Source of the DNA: OCS155 cluster bacterium AG-422-J23
GTDB lineage: Bacteria; Actinomycetota; Acidimicrobiia; Actinomarinales; Actinomarinaceae
Assembly (NCBI GenBank): GCA_003213625.1
Contig: QCMT01000002.1
Span: 214,152-278,151 of the forward strand
Reading direction: 5' to 3'
Length of the DNA stretch: 64,000 nt
Each line of letters begins with the position of its first letter. The stretch's first letter is position 1. Under the pieces are notes generated by a model. That model had not been told where the DNA came from. It did no database searches and saw nothing but the letters and a program-made list of their open reading frames with translations. Shown one piece after another: positions 32,234 through 42,454 of this stretch. A program made the translations under genes and the position numbers.

Positions 32234-34888
32234 ATGATGAATAATAAACTCATTTATCAATTTTCTCCCTCAAATACAGAAGGTGACAAATCTATGACTG
32301 ATTTGCTGGGAGGTAAGGGAGCAAATCTTGCTGAGATGTCATTACTTGGAATTAATGTCCCTCCCGGGTTTACTGTTACAACAGAGGTCTGTAATTACTT
32401 TATGAAACATGGGAATGTTCCAGATAACCTCGATGAAGAGCTTAAACAATCATTAAAAAACTTAGAAAAGACTACTAACAAGATCTTTGATTCAGATAAA
32501 AAACCTCTCTTATTATCAGTTAGATCAGGGGGGAAAATTTCAATGCCTGGAATGATGGATAGTATCTTGAACATTGGAATTAATGATAAAAATCTTGAAA
32601 GTTTATCCTCTGATTTCAATGATGAAAGATTTGCTTTGGACTCATACAGAAGACTTATTCAAATGTATGGGAATGTTGTTCTAAATATTGAAATGGATAG
32701 ATTTGAAGCAATATTAGATAACAAGAAAAGGATTGATGGAGTTGAGAATGATAATGAATTTAATCCAGACCAATTACGTTGGATAATTGATGCATTTAAA
32801 ACGACAATAGAGAGATTTTCAAAAAAATCATTCCCACAAGATCCAAATATTCAATTAAATGGGGCTATTGAGGCAGTTTTTAAAAGTTGGTCAAATAAAA
32901 GGGCTGTAACGTACAGAAAAATTAACAACATTCCTGATGAATGGGGTACTGCTGCAAACGTACAGTCGATGGTGTTTGGAAATTTAAATGAAAAATCTGG
33001 AACGGGAGTTGCATTTACAAGATTTCCATCAACTGGAAAAAACAAACTATATGGTGAGTATCTTATGAATGCACAAGGCGAAGATGTAGTTGCAGGGATT
33101 AGAACACCTTTTCCAATAGGTATGCATGAAAAAAATACTCAGCCATCTCTTGAAGAAGTCAATTCAGCTTTGTACAAAGAGATTAAAGACATTGCAGATA
33201 AATTAGAAATGCATTACAAAGATGTTCAGGATATTGAATTTACAATTGAAGACAGTGTTGTTTACATTTTACAGACAAGATCTGCCAAAAGAACAGCTCA
33301 AGCAAGTGTCAAAATTGCAGTAGATATGCATAATGAAAATCTTCTTACTAAAGAGGAAGCAATAAATATGGTCGATGCAAATCAAATAACTTCCGTTTTA
33401 CATCCACAATTTAAAGAATCATCAGAAAGAGACCTTTTTGAAAAAGGATTAAATGCTTCTCCTGGTGCAGCTGTTGGGGTTATAGTATTTGATCCTGACA
33501 CAGCTGAATTAGAAGCCCAAAAAGGAAGGAAAGTAATTTTAGTTAGAGACGAAACAAGCCCAGAAGATATCCACGGGATGTTCTCATCAGTTGGTATTTT
33601 GACAACTAAAGGAGGGATGACAAGTCATGCTGCGGTTGTAGCTCGTGGAATGGGTAAGCCTTGTGTTGCTGGAGCGGAAAAATTAATTATTGATTATAAA
33701 AATAAAACTATTTCAAACTCTAGCCTCACACTTGAAGAAGGCGATTTGATATCAATTGATGGCTCAACCGGAGAAATCTTTGTTGGTGAAATAGAAATGG
33801 AATCAGCAACACTTTCTGATGAATTCAATACCCTTATGACTTGGTGTGATGAATACAAGAAATTTTCCATCAGAGCAAATGCTGAGACTGTAGTAGATAC
33901 ATCAAAGTCACTTGAGTTTGGAGCAGATGGCATAGGTTTATGTAGAACAGAGCATATGTTTTTTGAAGGTGAAAGAATTTTACCAATGAGAGAAATGATT
34001 ATGTCTGATAGTAAGCAGGGAAGAACAAGAGCATTAAATAAAATAATCGACTTTCAGATCTCAGACTTTAAAGAAATATTTAAATTAATGAAAGAAAAAC
34101 CTGTGACCATCAGACTTTTAGATCCTCCTATGCATGAATTCTTGCCTAAAAGTGAAGTCGAAATAGCAGAATTAGCAAATTCAACAGGGGTATCAACAGC
34201 ATATGTTTCTGAAGTTTTATCGAGAATAAATGAAAGCAACCCAATGTTAGGACATAGAGGCGTACGGCTAGGCATTAGTTATCCAGAAATTTACAAAATG
34301 CAAGTATCTGCAATTTTTAAAGCTGCTTACTCGATTTATCTTGAAGATAAAACTAAAGTCAATCCAGAAGTTATGATACCCCTTGTTATGAACTCGAAAG
34401 AGTTTAAAAAAATGAAAAAAATAATAGTTAGCACTATTGAAAAACTTGAAAAAGAACTTAATTTTGAATTTAATTACTTGATTGGAACCATGATTGAATT
34501 ACCAAGTGCAGCTTTAAATTCATCAGCAATAGGTGAGAATGCTGATTTTTTCTCTTATGGTACAAATGATTTAACTCAGACAACACTTGGTTTATCAAGA
34601 GACGATGCTTCAAAGTTTTTAGCTGAATATGTCGAGAAAAATATCTTTGAAGTTGATCCATTTGTTTCAGTTGATGAAAATACTGTTGGTAAACTCATAT
34701 CTTCATCTGTTACTGATGGAAGAAATTCAAACACTAGTATAAAGATTGGAGTATGTGGTGAACATGCAGGAGATCCTAAGTCTATACAATTCTTTAATTC
34801 ATTAGATATAGATTATATATCATGTTCACCATACAGAATTCCTACAGCTCGACTAGCTGCCGCACAAGCTCAAATTTCAATAGGATAA
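32234..34888 (+). CDS. ppdK: Pyruvate, phosphate dikinase
   Basis: 884 residues, full length. Interconverts pyruvate + ATP + phosphate with PEP + AMP + pyrophosphate. Visible: LLGGKGANLAEMSLLGINVPPGFTV at the N terminus, SGGKISMPGMMDSILN, the phosphohistidine segment GGMTSHAAVVARGMGKPCV (His about 460), EHMFF in the barrel and the catalytic-Cys end KIGVCGEHAGDP. Gives a reversible pyruvate-PEP step that fits the nearby glycerate kinase and enolase genes. A second in-frame ATG follows the first immediately. Confidence 0.97.
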   Translation: MMNNKLIYQFSPSNTEGDKSMTDLLGGKGANLAEMSLLGINVPPGFTVTTEVCNYFMKHGNVPDNLDEELKQSLKNLEKTTNKIFDSDKKPLLLSVRSGGKISMPGMMDSILNIGINDKNLESLSSDFNDERFALDSYRRLIQMYGNVVLNIEMDRFEAILDNKKRIDGVENDNEFNPDQLRWIIDAFKTTIERFSKKSFPQDPNIQLNGAIEAVFKSWSNKRAVTYRKINNIPDEWGTAANVQSMVFGNLNEKSGTGVAFTRFPSTGKNKLYGEYLMNAQGEDVVAGIRTPFPIGMHEKNTQPSLEEVNSALYKEIKDIADKLEMHYKDVQDIEFTIEDSVVYILQTRSAKRTAQASVKIAVDMHNENLLTKEEAINMVDANQITSVLHPQFKESSERDLFEKGLNASPGAAVGVIVFDPDTAELEAQKGRKVILVRDETSPEDIHGMFSSVGILTTKGGMTSHAAVVARGMGKPCVAGAEKLIIDYKNKTISNSSLTLEEGDLISIDGSTGEIFVGEIEMESATLSDEFNTLMTWCDEYKKFSIRANAETVVDTSKSLEFGADGIGLCRTEHMFFEGERILPMREMIMSDSKQGRTRALNKIIDFQISDFKEIFKLMKEKPVTIRLLDPPMHEFLPKSEVEIAELANSTGVSTAYVSEVLSRINESNPMLGHRGVRLGISYPEIYKMQVSAIFKAAYSIYLEDKTKVNPEVMIPLVMNSKEFKKMKKIIVSTIEKLEKELNFEFNYLIGTMIELPSAALNSSAIGENADFFSYGTNDLTQTTLGLSRDDASKFLAEYVEKNIFEVDPFVSVDENTVGKLISSSVTDGRNSNTSIKIGVCGEHAGDPKSIQFFNSLDIDYISCSPYRIPTARLAAAQAQISIG

Positions 34889-34915
34889 AAAGTCACAAAC
34901 TATCTTTTCGTAAGA

Positions 34916-34921
34916 TATAAT
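34916..34921 (+). promoter_or_regulatory. -10 box TATAAT, leaderless start
   Basis: Consensus TATAAT followed by 7 nt and the ATG at 34929. Confidence 0.62.
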
Positions 34922-34928
34922 CACTTTT

Positions 34929-35324
34929 ATGAGTTATAAAATTATAAATAAAGTCGATCCAATTATTTACCTAGCATTGTCTGTCGTAGGATTTATTGTT
35001 CCGGAGCCAATTTACAAATTGTTCCTTCTAAATCCTGATGCAGTATTATCGTCTACAGAAGCCACTATTGTGCGAGCAAATGGTGTAGGTGTTACTTTTG
35101 CAGCTCTTTTGATAGTTTTACTTGGTGGAGATGAGGAAAATGCAAGACAAGTAAATATTGTTCGCTACATAGGTGGCTTGCTTTTAATTGGATTTGCTGT
35201 ATTCACAAACTTTAATGGATTTTTAATATTTGGAGTTACTGAAATTGCACTTGCTTTATATACAGGCAGGCAATTAAGACCATCCTCTGGTAGCGATAGT
35301 TACACTCCAAACGTTGAAGATTAA
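34929..35324 (+). CDS. Four-span membrane protein, unknown
   Basis: 131 residues with four spans (about 12-32, 48-68, 77-92, 96-114) and a hydrophilic C-terminal tail (RPSSGSDSYTPNVED). It resembles small DoxX/DUF4345-type proteins in size and layout, but I cannot assign a family. Transcribed by its own leaderless promoter between ppdK and fabI. Confidence 0.6.
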   Translation: MSYKIINKVDPIIYLALSVVGFIVPEPIYKLFLLNPDAVLSSTEATIVRANGVGVTFAALLIVLLGGDEENARQVNIVRYIGGLLLIGFAVFTNFNGFLIFGVTEIALALYTGRQLRPSSGSDSYTPNVED

Positions 35325-35354
35325 AAAAAATAATCTAAGTTAAAAAACTGTAAT

Positions 35355-35360
35355 TAGTAT
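35355..35360 (+). promoter_or_regulatory. -10 box TAGTAT, leaderless start
   Basis: TAGTAT followed by 6 nt and the fabI ATG at 35367. Confidence 0.6.
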
Positions 35361-35366
35361 TGTCAT

Positions 35367-36146
35367 ATGATTTTAAAAGATAAAACTTTCCTAATTACTG
35401 GAATTTTGACCGACAAAAGCATTGCTTTTTCATCGGCAAAGATTGCAATCGATAATGGAGCAAAAATTATTGCTACAGGCTTTGGGGAAGGTTTACGCAT
35501 TACACAAAGAGCAGTAAAACGTCTTGAAAGTGATGTTGAAGTTTTAGATATGGACATTCAAGATACTCAACAAATTAAAGAAGTAGTTGAACATATCAAA
35601 AATAATTATCAAAACCTTGATGGAATTTTACATGCTATTGCATTCTCTCCAGTTGAAGCAATGGGTGGGAATTTTTTAAATACTAGTGTTGAAGATGCAA
35701 TAAAATCTTTTGAAGTTTCTGCTTTTTCCTTAAAAACTCTAACTAACGAATTTTTACCTATTTTAAATGAAGGATCTTCAGTGGTAGCTATTGATTTTGA
35801 CAATTCACAGGCATGGCCCGGTTATGATTGGCAGGGTGTTGCAAAATCGTCCTTGCAATCTATTGTTAGATACCTAGCTTTTTATGTTGGTAAAAATAAA
35901 GTAAGAGTAAATGCAGTTGCCTCTGGACCTTTAGCTACGACAGCAGCTAAAAATATACCTGGTTTTTCATCAATGAATTCAGAATGGAATACTAAAGCAC
36001 CTTTAGGTTGGGATACAAAAAATGCTGAACCAGTTGCGAAAGCTATTAATTTCTTACTGTCAGATTATTCTGAAGCCATAACTGGTGAGATAATCCATGT
36101 TGATGGTGGAGCTCATGCTATTGGTGGCTCTATGTTGCCTGATTAA
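35367..36146 (+). CDS. fabI: Enoyl-ACP reductase, InhA-like
   Basis: 259 residues. Catalyses the last reduction of the fatty-acid elongation cycle. N-terminal FLITGILTDKSIAFSSAKIA and GFGEGLRITQR are closer to InhA than to the E. coli enzyme. Catalytic Tyr and Lys lie in GYDWQGVAKSSLQS (about 152-165), and the end is GEIIHVDGGAHAIGG. It converges with the large fatty-acid synthesis operon, 3 bases apart, so the pathway is encoded from two promoters meeting tail to tail. Confidence 0.93.
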   Translation: MILKDKTFLITGILTDKSIAFSSAKIAIDNGAKIIATGFGEGLRITQRAVKRLESDVEVLDMDIQDTQQIKEVVEHIKNNYQNLDGILHAIAFSPVEAMGGNFLNTSVEDAIKSFEVSAFSLKTLTNEFLPILNEGSSVVAIDFDNSQAWPGYDWQGVAKSSLQSIVRYLAFYVGKNKVRVNAVASGPLATTAAKNIPGFSSMNSEWNTKAPLGWDTKNAEPVAKAINFLLSDYSEAITGEIIHVDGGAHAIGGSMLPD

Positions 36147-36149
36147 TTT

Positions 36150-37388
36150 TTATTCTTTACTGAATATTAAAACAGCATTATGACCACCAAAACCAAATGA
36201 ATTAGACATTACGTGGTCTATATTTTTATCTACAGAATGATTAGCTGTGTAATTTAAATCGCAATCCTCATCTAAATCGTTTAGATTTATCGTTGGTGGA
36301 ATTTGATTATTTTTCATTGATAATAATGATGCCATTGCCTCAAAAGCTCCGCCTCCTCCAAGTAAATGTCCTGTCATTGATTTGGTAGAAGAGATATTAA
36401 CTTCATATGCGTAGTCATTCATAAGTGATTTAATCGCAAGTGTTTCATTTAAATCATTAGCTGGCGTTGATGTTCCGTGTGCGTTGATATAATCAATATT
36501 TTCATTACTAATATCAGCGTTTGAGATTGCCTGTTCCATTGCTCTTAAAGCACCAACTCCACCTTCTGATGGAGCAGTTATATGGTACGCATCTGTTGAG
36601 GATCCATATCCAGAAATATATCCGTAAACTTTTGCGTCTCTATCTTTTGCTGAACTTTCACTTTCGAGTATTAAAACTGTAGATCCTTCTGCCATAACAA
36701 ATCCATCTCTGTTTTTATCAAAAGGTTTACATGCTTTTTGAGGCTCATCATTCTGTTTTGAAAGTGCTTTTATCTGTGCAAAAGCTCCAATTGTCATTGA
36801 AGTTGTACCAGATTCTGTTCCTCCAACAAGAACTTTGTCGACAATGTTTTGTTCAATCATCCTCTTAGCTTCTCCAATTGCATTTGCAGAAGCTGCACAC
36901 GCAGTTGTAATCGTTAATGAAGGACCTTGTATTCCGTATTTAATTGCAACTTGACCTGTACTTGAATTGGGCATTAATTGTGTAATAGCAAGAGGACTAA
37001 TTCTTGTTGAACCTCTTTCATCGTAAACTCTAACAGCATCTTCCGTTGCTCCTATTCCACCGATGCCAGTTCCAAATACAATACCAAAATCTTCACCAAG
37101 CGGTTTACTTAAATCAAATCCAGCATCTTGAATTGCTTCTTCTGCAGCAAAAATAGATAAATGGCCAGACCTATCAAGCTTTCTTGCATTTTGTTTTCCC
37201 ATATATTCATTTGCATCAAAATTTTTAACTTCTCCTGCAAACGTCACAGGTAAATCAGAAGCATCAAATAAAGTAATATGATCTATTCCAGAAATTCCGC
37301 TAGTTAAGTTATTCCACGTATCAATTACATTATTTCCAAGTGGATTAATTGTTCCAAGACCTGTTACAACCACTCGTTGTTTTGTCAT
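36150..37388 (-). CDS. fabF: Beta-ketoacyl-ACP synthase II
   Basis: 412 residues. Condensing enzyme with the Cys-His-His triad visible: TITTACAASANAIG (Cys about 166), INAHGTSTPANDLNE (His about 306) and NSFGFGGHNAVLIF (His about 402). MTKQRVVVTGLGTINPLGNN opens it. Last gene of the nine-gene operon, 4 bases after acpP. Confidence 0.97.
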   Translation of the reverse strand: MTKQRVVVTGLGTINPLGNNVIDTWNNLTSGISGIDHITLFDASDLPVTFAGEVKNFDANEYMGKQNARKLDRSGHLSIFAAEEAIQDAGFDLSKPLGEDFGIVFGTGIGGIGATEDAVRVYDERGSTRISPLAITQLMPNSSTGQVAIKYGIQGPSLTITTACAASANAIGEAKRMIEQNIVDKVLVGGTESGTTSMTIGAFAQIKALSKQNDEPQKACKPFDKNRDGFVMAEGSTVLILESESSAKDRDAKVYGYISGYGSSTDAYHITAPSEGGVGALRAMEQAISNADISNENIDYINAHGTSTPANDLNETLAIKSLMNDYAYEVNISSTKSMTGHLLGGGGAFEAMASLLSMKNNQIPPTINLNDLDEDCDLNYTANHSVDKNIDHVMSNSFGFGGHNAVLIFSKE

Positions 37389-37391
37389 GGT

Positions 37392-37631
37392 TTAAAGTTT
37401 TGAGTGCAACAAGTTTACTGCTTGACCAACAGTCCCAACATCTGTGAGTTCTTCATCATCTATTTCAATCTCAAACTCATCTTCAAATGCCATTACAACT
37501 TCAACTATGCCCAGTGAGTCAATTTCGAGATCTTCTTCTAATTTTGCATCCATAGTGATCTTTTCAGAATCGATGCCTAATTCTTCTTCAAATAGGCTTT
37601 TTACCTTATCAAAAACTTCATTTACTTCCAT
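37392..37631 (-). CDS. acpP: Acyl carrier protein
   Basis: 79 residues from the ATG at 37631, which has a GGGAG Shine-Dalgarno; a GTG 12 bases upstream overlaps fabG and is less likely. The phosphopantetheine Ser is in EIDSLGIVEV (the usual DSL motif). Acidic four-helix protein carrying the growing acyl chain. Modified by AcpS, encoded upstream in the same operon. Confidence 0.97.
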   Translation of the reverse strand: MEVNEVFDKVKSLFEEELGIDSEKITMDAKLEEDLEIDSLGIVEVVMAFEDEFEIEIDDEELTDVGTVGQAVNLLHSKL

Positions 37632-37642
37632 ATTTACTCCCA

Positions 37643-38371
37643 CTAAGTTGTAAGTCCACCATCTATAGGTATTACTTGCCCCGTTATATATTCTGACTCA
37701 TCTTTGCATAAAAAAGATACCATGTTTGCAATATCTTCTGGCATACCCATGCGTTTTATTGAAAGTTGTTCTATAATATTTTCTCTATTTTCATCATCTA
37801 TAAATGATGTCATGTCTGTTTCTATATAACCTGGAGCTATGACATTTGACGTAATATTTCTGCTACCAACTTCCTTGCTAATTGATTTTGATAATCCAAT
37901 CAAACCTGCTTTTGATGCAGCATAATTTGCTTGGCCTTGATTGCCAGAAATACCTACAACAGATGAAATAAAAATTAATCTTCCCCATTTGTTTTTAATC
38001 ATCTTTTTTATGGCTCTTTGGGATGTATAGAAATTTCCAGTTAGGTTTGTTTGAATAACATCATTCCACTCATCATCCTTCATTCTTGGTAATATATTGT
38101 CTTTTGTAATTCCTGCATTATTTATCAAAATATCAACTTGCTTATATGTTTTTTCTATCAAGTTAAATGCCTCATCAACTGAATTTCTATCTGCAATATT
38201 TAATTGAACAGCAAGACTCTCACCACCTAATTTTTTTATTTCTTCTGCGACTTCATCAGCCTTATCTTTAGAATTTGAGAATCCTACAATAACTTGATAA
38301 TCTTTTCCAAGTTCCAAAGCTATAGATTTTCCAATACCTCTTGAAGCACCTGTTACAAAAACTGTTTTCAT
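37643..38371 (-). CDS. fabG: 3-oxoacyl-ACP reductase
   Basis: 242 residues, short-chain dehydrogenase. TGASRGIGKSIALEL binds NADPH, NNAG is at about 88-91, and the catalytic Ser-Tyr-Lys are in FISSVVG and ANYAASKAGLIG. It overlaps fabH by 4 bp. Confidence 0.97.
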   Translation of the reverse strand: MKTVFVTGASRGIGKSIALELGKDYQVIVGFSNSKDKADEVAEEIKKLGGESLAVQLNIADRNSVDEAFNLIEKTYKQVDILINNAGITKDNILPRMKDDEWNDVIQTNLTGNFYTSQRAIKKMIKNKWGRLIFISSVVGISGNQGQANYAASKAGLIGLSKSISKEVGSRNITSNVIAPGYIETDMTSFIDDENRENIIEQLSIKRMGMPEDIANMVSFLCKDESEYITGQVIPIDGGLTT

Positions 38372-39462
38372 ATCTTGTCTAATTTATCTGGAACTTGATA
38401 CTCAATTGCTCTTTTAATTGTGTCTGTTGCAGTTCCATCAAAATCTGGAAGTTTTGCATCTGATTTGTTTATTGGCGTTACACGATCTCCTAATCGAACC
38501 GCACAAGCTCCCCATGCAAGACCAGCTCCAACAGCTGTAAAGACTGCAATTTCCCCACCTTTTATCTCACCTTCTTCAAGAGCATCAACAAATGCTGTTG
38601 GTATAGACGCTGCAGAAGTATTTCCGTATCTATGAACTTTTTTGATAGTAGTTGCATTAGGAAGCCCAAGTTTTTTTTCGAGCGCTTCGACGATTCTAAT
38701 ATTTGCTTGATGTGGAATAAAAATGTCTACATCTTCTTTTGACAATCCTGATTTTTCTATAGCTTCTGCTGATGCTTGTGCCATTGCTCTAACACCAGAT
38801 TTGAATATTTCCTGTCCATCAAAAGTCCAACGCACTCTAGCTGCTTCATCAGGATTAAACCTATCCATTGCTGAGCCAAAATTAGGAATTTCTAGGATTT
38901 CTAGATTGTCTGAACTTAGCCCATTTGAGAAAGAATATATTTCTCCATCTGATTCATTTTTACTTTCTTCGATAACTACTGCACCTGCACCATCACCAAA
39001 TAGGACTGCGGTATTTCTATCAGACCAATCAAGTAACCATGTAATATGCTCTGCCCCTATTACCAAAGCTCTTTTATAAAGACTACTTTCAACGAATGCT
39101 TTTCCTTGCTCAAGAGCATACAGAAAACCTGCACAGGCTGCATTTACGTCATAGACAGAAGCATTTACAGCACCAAGTTTTTTTTGAACATGAGCTGCTG
39201 CAGAGGGAACAATGCTATCTGGAGTACATGTAGCCAAGATTACGACATCAATATCTTCTGGATTTAAACCTGCACAGGCTATTGCATGTTTACCAGCAAT
39301 TTCAGCCATATCTGATGTGTTTACATGGCTAAATCTTCGTTCTTTTACACCTGTTCTTTGTTGAATCCACTCATCAGAAGTATCAACAAATTTTGATAAA
39401 TCATCGTTAGTCATAATGTTATCGGGCGTGCATTTACCCCAACCTGTTATTGCTGATTTCAA
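38368..39462 (-). CDS. fabH: Beta-ketoacyl-ACP synthase III
   Basis: 364 residues from a TTG start preceded by AAGGGG. It starts fatty-acid synthesis from an acyl-CoA. Catalytic residues: Cys in NAACAGFLYALEQG (about 119), His in IPHQANIRIVEA, Asn in YGNTSAASIP. About 40 residues longer than the usual ~320, the extra lying mainly at the C terminus after the GAGLAWGACAVR motif (IKRAIEYQVPDKLDKI). Confidence 0.95.
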   Translation of the reverse strand: MKSAITGWGKCTPDNIMTNDDLSKFVDTSDEWIQQRTGVKERRFSHVNTSDMAEIAGKHAIACAGLNPEDIDVVILATCTPDSIVPSAAAHVQKKLGAVNASVYDVNAACAGFLYALEQGKAFVESSLYKRALVIGAEHITWLLDWSDRNTAVLFGDGAGAVVIEESKNESDGEIYSFSNGLSSDNLEILEIPNFGSAMDRFNPDEAARVRWTFDGQEIFKSGVRAMAQASAEAIEKSGLSKEDVDIFIPHQANIRIVEALEKKLGLPNATTIKKVHRYGNTSAASIPTAFVDALEEGEIKGGEIAVFTAVGAGLAWGACAVRLGDRVTPINKSDAKLPDFDGTATDTIKRAIEYQVPDKLDKI

Positions 39463-39471
39463 AATTTCCCC

Positions 39472-40377
39472 TTACTTTGATGATTCTAAAGAGTTTATTA
39501 CCTTTAAATCCTTATATGATATAGACTTTCGGACCATTCCAGCAGTTACATTTCCAGGGCCGATATGACACCATAAATCTGGATCTATATCATTGTTAAC
39601 AAACTCAATTTGTTGGTTAAACAAAACTGAATTATCTATTTGATTCACAAGATTTTCTTTCAAAGTTGATACTTCTACTTTTTTTGCATCAACGTTCATA
39701 TATACAGGAATCTTTCCTTCAGAGATATCAATTGAATTTAATGTATCCTCAAGTGGTTTTTTTGCAGAGCTTACAATTTCAGTATGAAATGCTCCTGCTA
39801 CTTCTAGTGGAATTACTCTTTTTGCGCTAAGTGCTTTTGGGTTAGACTTTAAGTAGTTCATGTCATCAATGTATGAACTAATAACTATTTGTGAAGGATC
39901 ATTAAAGTTTGATATCCATATTTGAATTCCTTGATTATTTAATTTTTCTATTTCTTCAATTGTTGTTTCCAAATCACCTGTTAAAACAGCTGCCATAGTT
40001 GTATTGGAATTTTCTACAGCTTTATGCATCTCCTCGCCTCTTACTGCTATTACTTTTAATGCATCTTTATAATCTAAATATCCTGATAGACACAAAGCTG
40101 TATATTCTCCAAGAGAATGTCCGATAAGTGCAGCAGGATTGCCTAAATTATTAATTGCTTCAATTCCGTAACAATAAGAGACTGAGAATATATAAGGTTG
40201 TGCAATATTTGTTTTTTTAATTATCTCAGGATCTTCTGAGCTTATGATATCTTTTAGGTTCCATCCCAAAGTTTCTTCGAAGGTATTTATTAATAGATCG
40301 TCATACTTTTCAAGTAGTTCATTACCCATTCCTATTTCTTGAGAGCCTTGACCTGGAAACATTCCAACCCACTGCAT
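39472..40377 (-). CDS. fabD: Malonyl-CoA:ACP transacylase
   Basis: 301 residues. MFPGQGSQEIGMG opens it, the nucleophile is in LIGHSLGEYTAL (Ser about 92) and the catalytic His in AGAFHTEIVSSA (about 197). Loads malonyl groups onto ACP. Lies between acpS and fabH with gaps of 2 and 9 bases. Confidence 0.96.
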   Translation of the reverse strand: MQWVGMFPGQGSQEIGMGNELLEKYDDLLINTFEETLGWNLKDIISSEDPEIIKKTNIAQPYIFSVSYCYGIEAINNLGNPAALIGHSLGEYTALCLSGYLDYKDALKVIAVRGEEMHKAVENSNTTMAAVLTGDLETTIEEIEKLNNQGIQIWISNFNDPSQIVISSYIDDMNYLKSNPKALSAKRVIPLEVAGAFHTEIVSSAKKPLEDTLNSIDISEGKIPVYMNVDAKKVEVSTLKENLVNQIDNSVLFNQQIEFVNNDIDPDLWCHIGPGNVTAGMVRKSISYKDLKVINSLESSK

Positions 40378-40379
40378 GA

Positions 40380-40757
40380 TTAATTATCCTTTTCTGAGAT
40401 AGCAAATGCTATTGCATTTTCATTTTCATGTGAAAGTGATATATGAATATTTGTAATATTTTTTTCCTTTACAGTAGCTGATGCTCTACCAAAAGTATTA
40501 ATTGTTGGCTTACCTCCACCCGTAACTTCTATATCTTTCCAACTTATTTCTCTCCATCCTTTTCCTAAAGATTTCATTACTGCTTCTTTAGCAGCAAATC
40601 TTGCCCCTAGCCTTTTTGATGGATCCGAAAATCTTTTAGCATATTGAATTTCTTGTTCAGTAAAACATCTTTTCAAGAATTTATCTTCAGATTTATTCAA
40701 TAATCTTTTTACTCTTTTGAGATCAACTTGGTCTACTCCAATGCCATAAATACTCAT
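40380..40757 (-). CDS. acpS: Holo-ACP synthase
   Basis: 125 residues. GIGVDQVDLKRVKRLL (Mg-binding Asp) and RFAAKEAVMKSLG (the catalytic F-x-x-K-E-A motif) are the two family signatures, and the C terminus carries IHISLSHENENAIAFA. It adds 4'-phosphopantetheine to AcpP encoded in the same operon. Confidence 0.96.
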   Translation of the reverse strand: MSIYGIGVDQVDLKRVKRLLNKSEDKFLKRCFTEQEIQYAKRFSDPSKRLGARFAAKEAVMKSLGKGWREISWKDIEVTGGGKPTINTFGRASATVKEKNITNIHISLSHENENAIAFAISEKDN

Positions 40758-40759
40758 AC

Positions 40760-42448
40760 CTATCCTATTTCAACCAATATATCGCCCTTATTTACAGGCT
40801 GTCCTTTTTTTATATTAAATTCTTTAATAACTCCACCAATTGGTGCAGTAACAACATTTTCCATTTTCATAGCTTCTAAAACAAACAAGGAATCTCCTTT
40901 TTTTACCTTTTTCCCTTTCTTTGTCATCGTATCCATAATTGTTCCTTGCATATCTGCTTTGATAATCCCAGGATTTCTTATATTGCCAGTTAGATCCATA
41001 CCAATTTTTTTAGGTCTCTGGGGTGCCAGTGATTGACTTTCATTATCGTCAAGTGAAATATTAACCTTACTTGGTCTATCACTAATTATTTCTTCTTCAG
41101 AAATATCTTTGATTTTAAAATTTTCTTCCAAGAATTTAACATGTATCTGACTTTCTTTAAATTCTTTTGTAGATATCACTTGTGAAAGTAAAGAAATTGT
41201 CGTTGGTATCCCACCAATTATGTATTCATCTAAGCATCTTTTTCCTTTAGAGATAGCTTCTTCTCTAGACACTCCCCAAACAACTAATTTAGAAATTAGA
41301 TTGTCATAAAAATGTGATATTGACGTACCAGTTTTTACCCATCCATCAACCCTTACACCATTCCCCATTGGTTCTCTGTATTCGGTAATTGTTCCAGGTG
41401 TAGGTAAAAAGTTATTGGCAGGGTCTTCTGCGTTTATTCTAAACTCTATGCTATGTCCTCTTGCTTCTGTTTCAAAATCTTCTAAAGAGTTACCAAGCGC
41501 TATTTTTATTTGTTCTTTAACTAGGTCAATTCCATATCTCATTTCTGTTACCGTATGCTCAACTTGCAATCTTGTATTCATTTCTAAAAAATAAAAGTTT
41601 TCGTCATTATCAGCTAAAAATTCTACTGTACCTGCATTAACGTAATTTGAAGACTTAGCAATCAAGAGTGTTGCTTTTTTTAACTCTTCTTTTCCAAATT
41701 CAGACAACCATACAGGAGGACTTTCTTCTATTAGTTTTTGGTTCCTTCTTTGCAATGAACAATCTCTTTCACCGAGATAAATATGATTTCCATATTTATC
41801 ACTTAATATTTGAGTTTCCACATGTCTTGCCGGTTTTATAAATTTTTCAACATAAATTTGATCTGAACCAAAATATGCTTCGCTTTCACGTTTTACAATC
41901 TCATAATTTTGATTTAATTCTTGCTCATTATTTACAATTCTTAAACCTTTTCCTCCACCTCCATGAGCTGCTTTTAGCGCAACTGGGTATCCAAAGGTAT
42001 TGGCATCTTTCATTGCTTCTCTTTTTGTTCTGGATGGTTTCAATTGACCAGGGACAGGCATTAAGCCAGCTTTAGAAATTAATTTTCTTGATTCAATTTT
42101 GTCTCCCATAGATTTGATTGTTTCTGGATTTGGACCAATCCAAATCACATTTTTCTTTTGAACTGCTTTTGCAAAATCTGCATTTTCGGCCAAAAAACCA
42201 TACCCTGGATGAACCATGTCTGCTTTTGTCTCAATTACAGCTTTCATTAAATTTTTTAAGTTTCTATAGCTATCAGCAGGAAGTGAACTTCCTAAATAAA
42301 ATGATTCATCAGCACGTTTTACATGCAAAGAATCAGCATCAACATCTGAATAAACAGCAATTGCGTGCATGTCCATTTCTTTAACCGATCTGATTATTCT
42401 TAATGCAATCTCACCACGATTTGCAATTAGTACTCTTTTTTTAGTCAT
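40760..42448 (-). CDS. accA3: Biotin carboxylase fused to biotin carboxyl carrier (AccA3-type)
   Basis: 562 residues. Residues 1-~450 are biotin carboxylase: VLIANRGEIALRIIRS, GGGGKGLRIV (ATP loop), FLEMNTRLQVEH. A ~40-residue linker leads to a C-terminal biotinyl domain with EAMKMENVV (biotin Lys about 529). The fused form is typical of actinobacterial acyl-CoA carboxylases. Works with the carboxyltransferase encoded two genes upstream, with bioY between. Confidence 0.95.
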   Translation of the reverse strand: MTKKRVLIANRGEIALRIIRSVKEMDMHAIAVYSDVDADSLHVKRADESFYLGSSLPADSYRNLKNLMKAVIETKADMVHPGYGFLAENADFAKAVQKKNVIWIGPNPETIKSMGDKIESRKLISKAGLMPVPGQLKPSRTKREAMKDANTFGYPVALKAAHGGGGKGLRIVNNEQELNQNYEIVKRESEAYFGSDQIYVEKFIKPARHVETQILSDKYGNHIYLGERDCSLQRRNQKLIEESPPVWLSEFGKEELKKATLLIAKSSNYVNAGTVEFLADNDENFYFLEMNTRLQVEHTVTEMRYGIDLVKEQIKIALGNSLEDFETEARGHSIEFRINAEDPANNFLPTPGTITEYREPMGNGVRVDGWVKTGTSISHFYDNLISKLVVWGVSREEAISKGKRCLDEYIIGGIPTTISLLSQVISTKEFKESQIHVKFLEENFKIKDISEEEIISDRPSKVNISLDDNESQSLAPQRPKKIGMDLTGNIRNPGIIKADMQGTIMDTMTKKGKKVKKGDSLFVLEAMKMENVVTAPIGGVIKEFNIKKGQPVNKGDILVEIG

Positions 42449-42454
42449 AAAAAT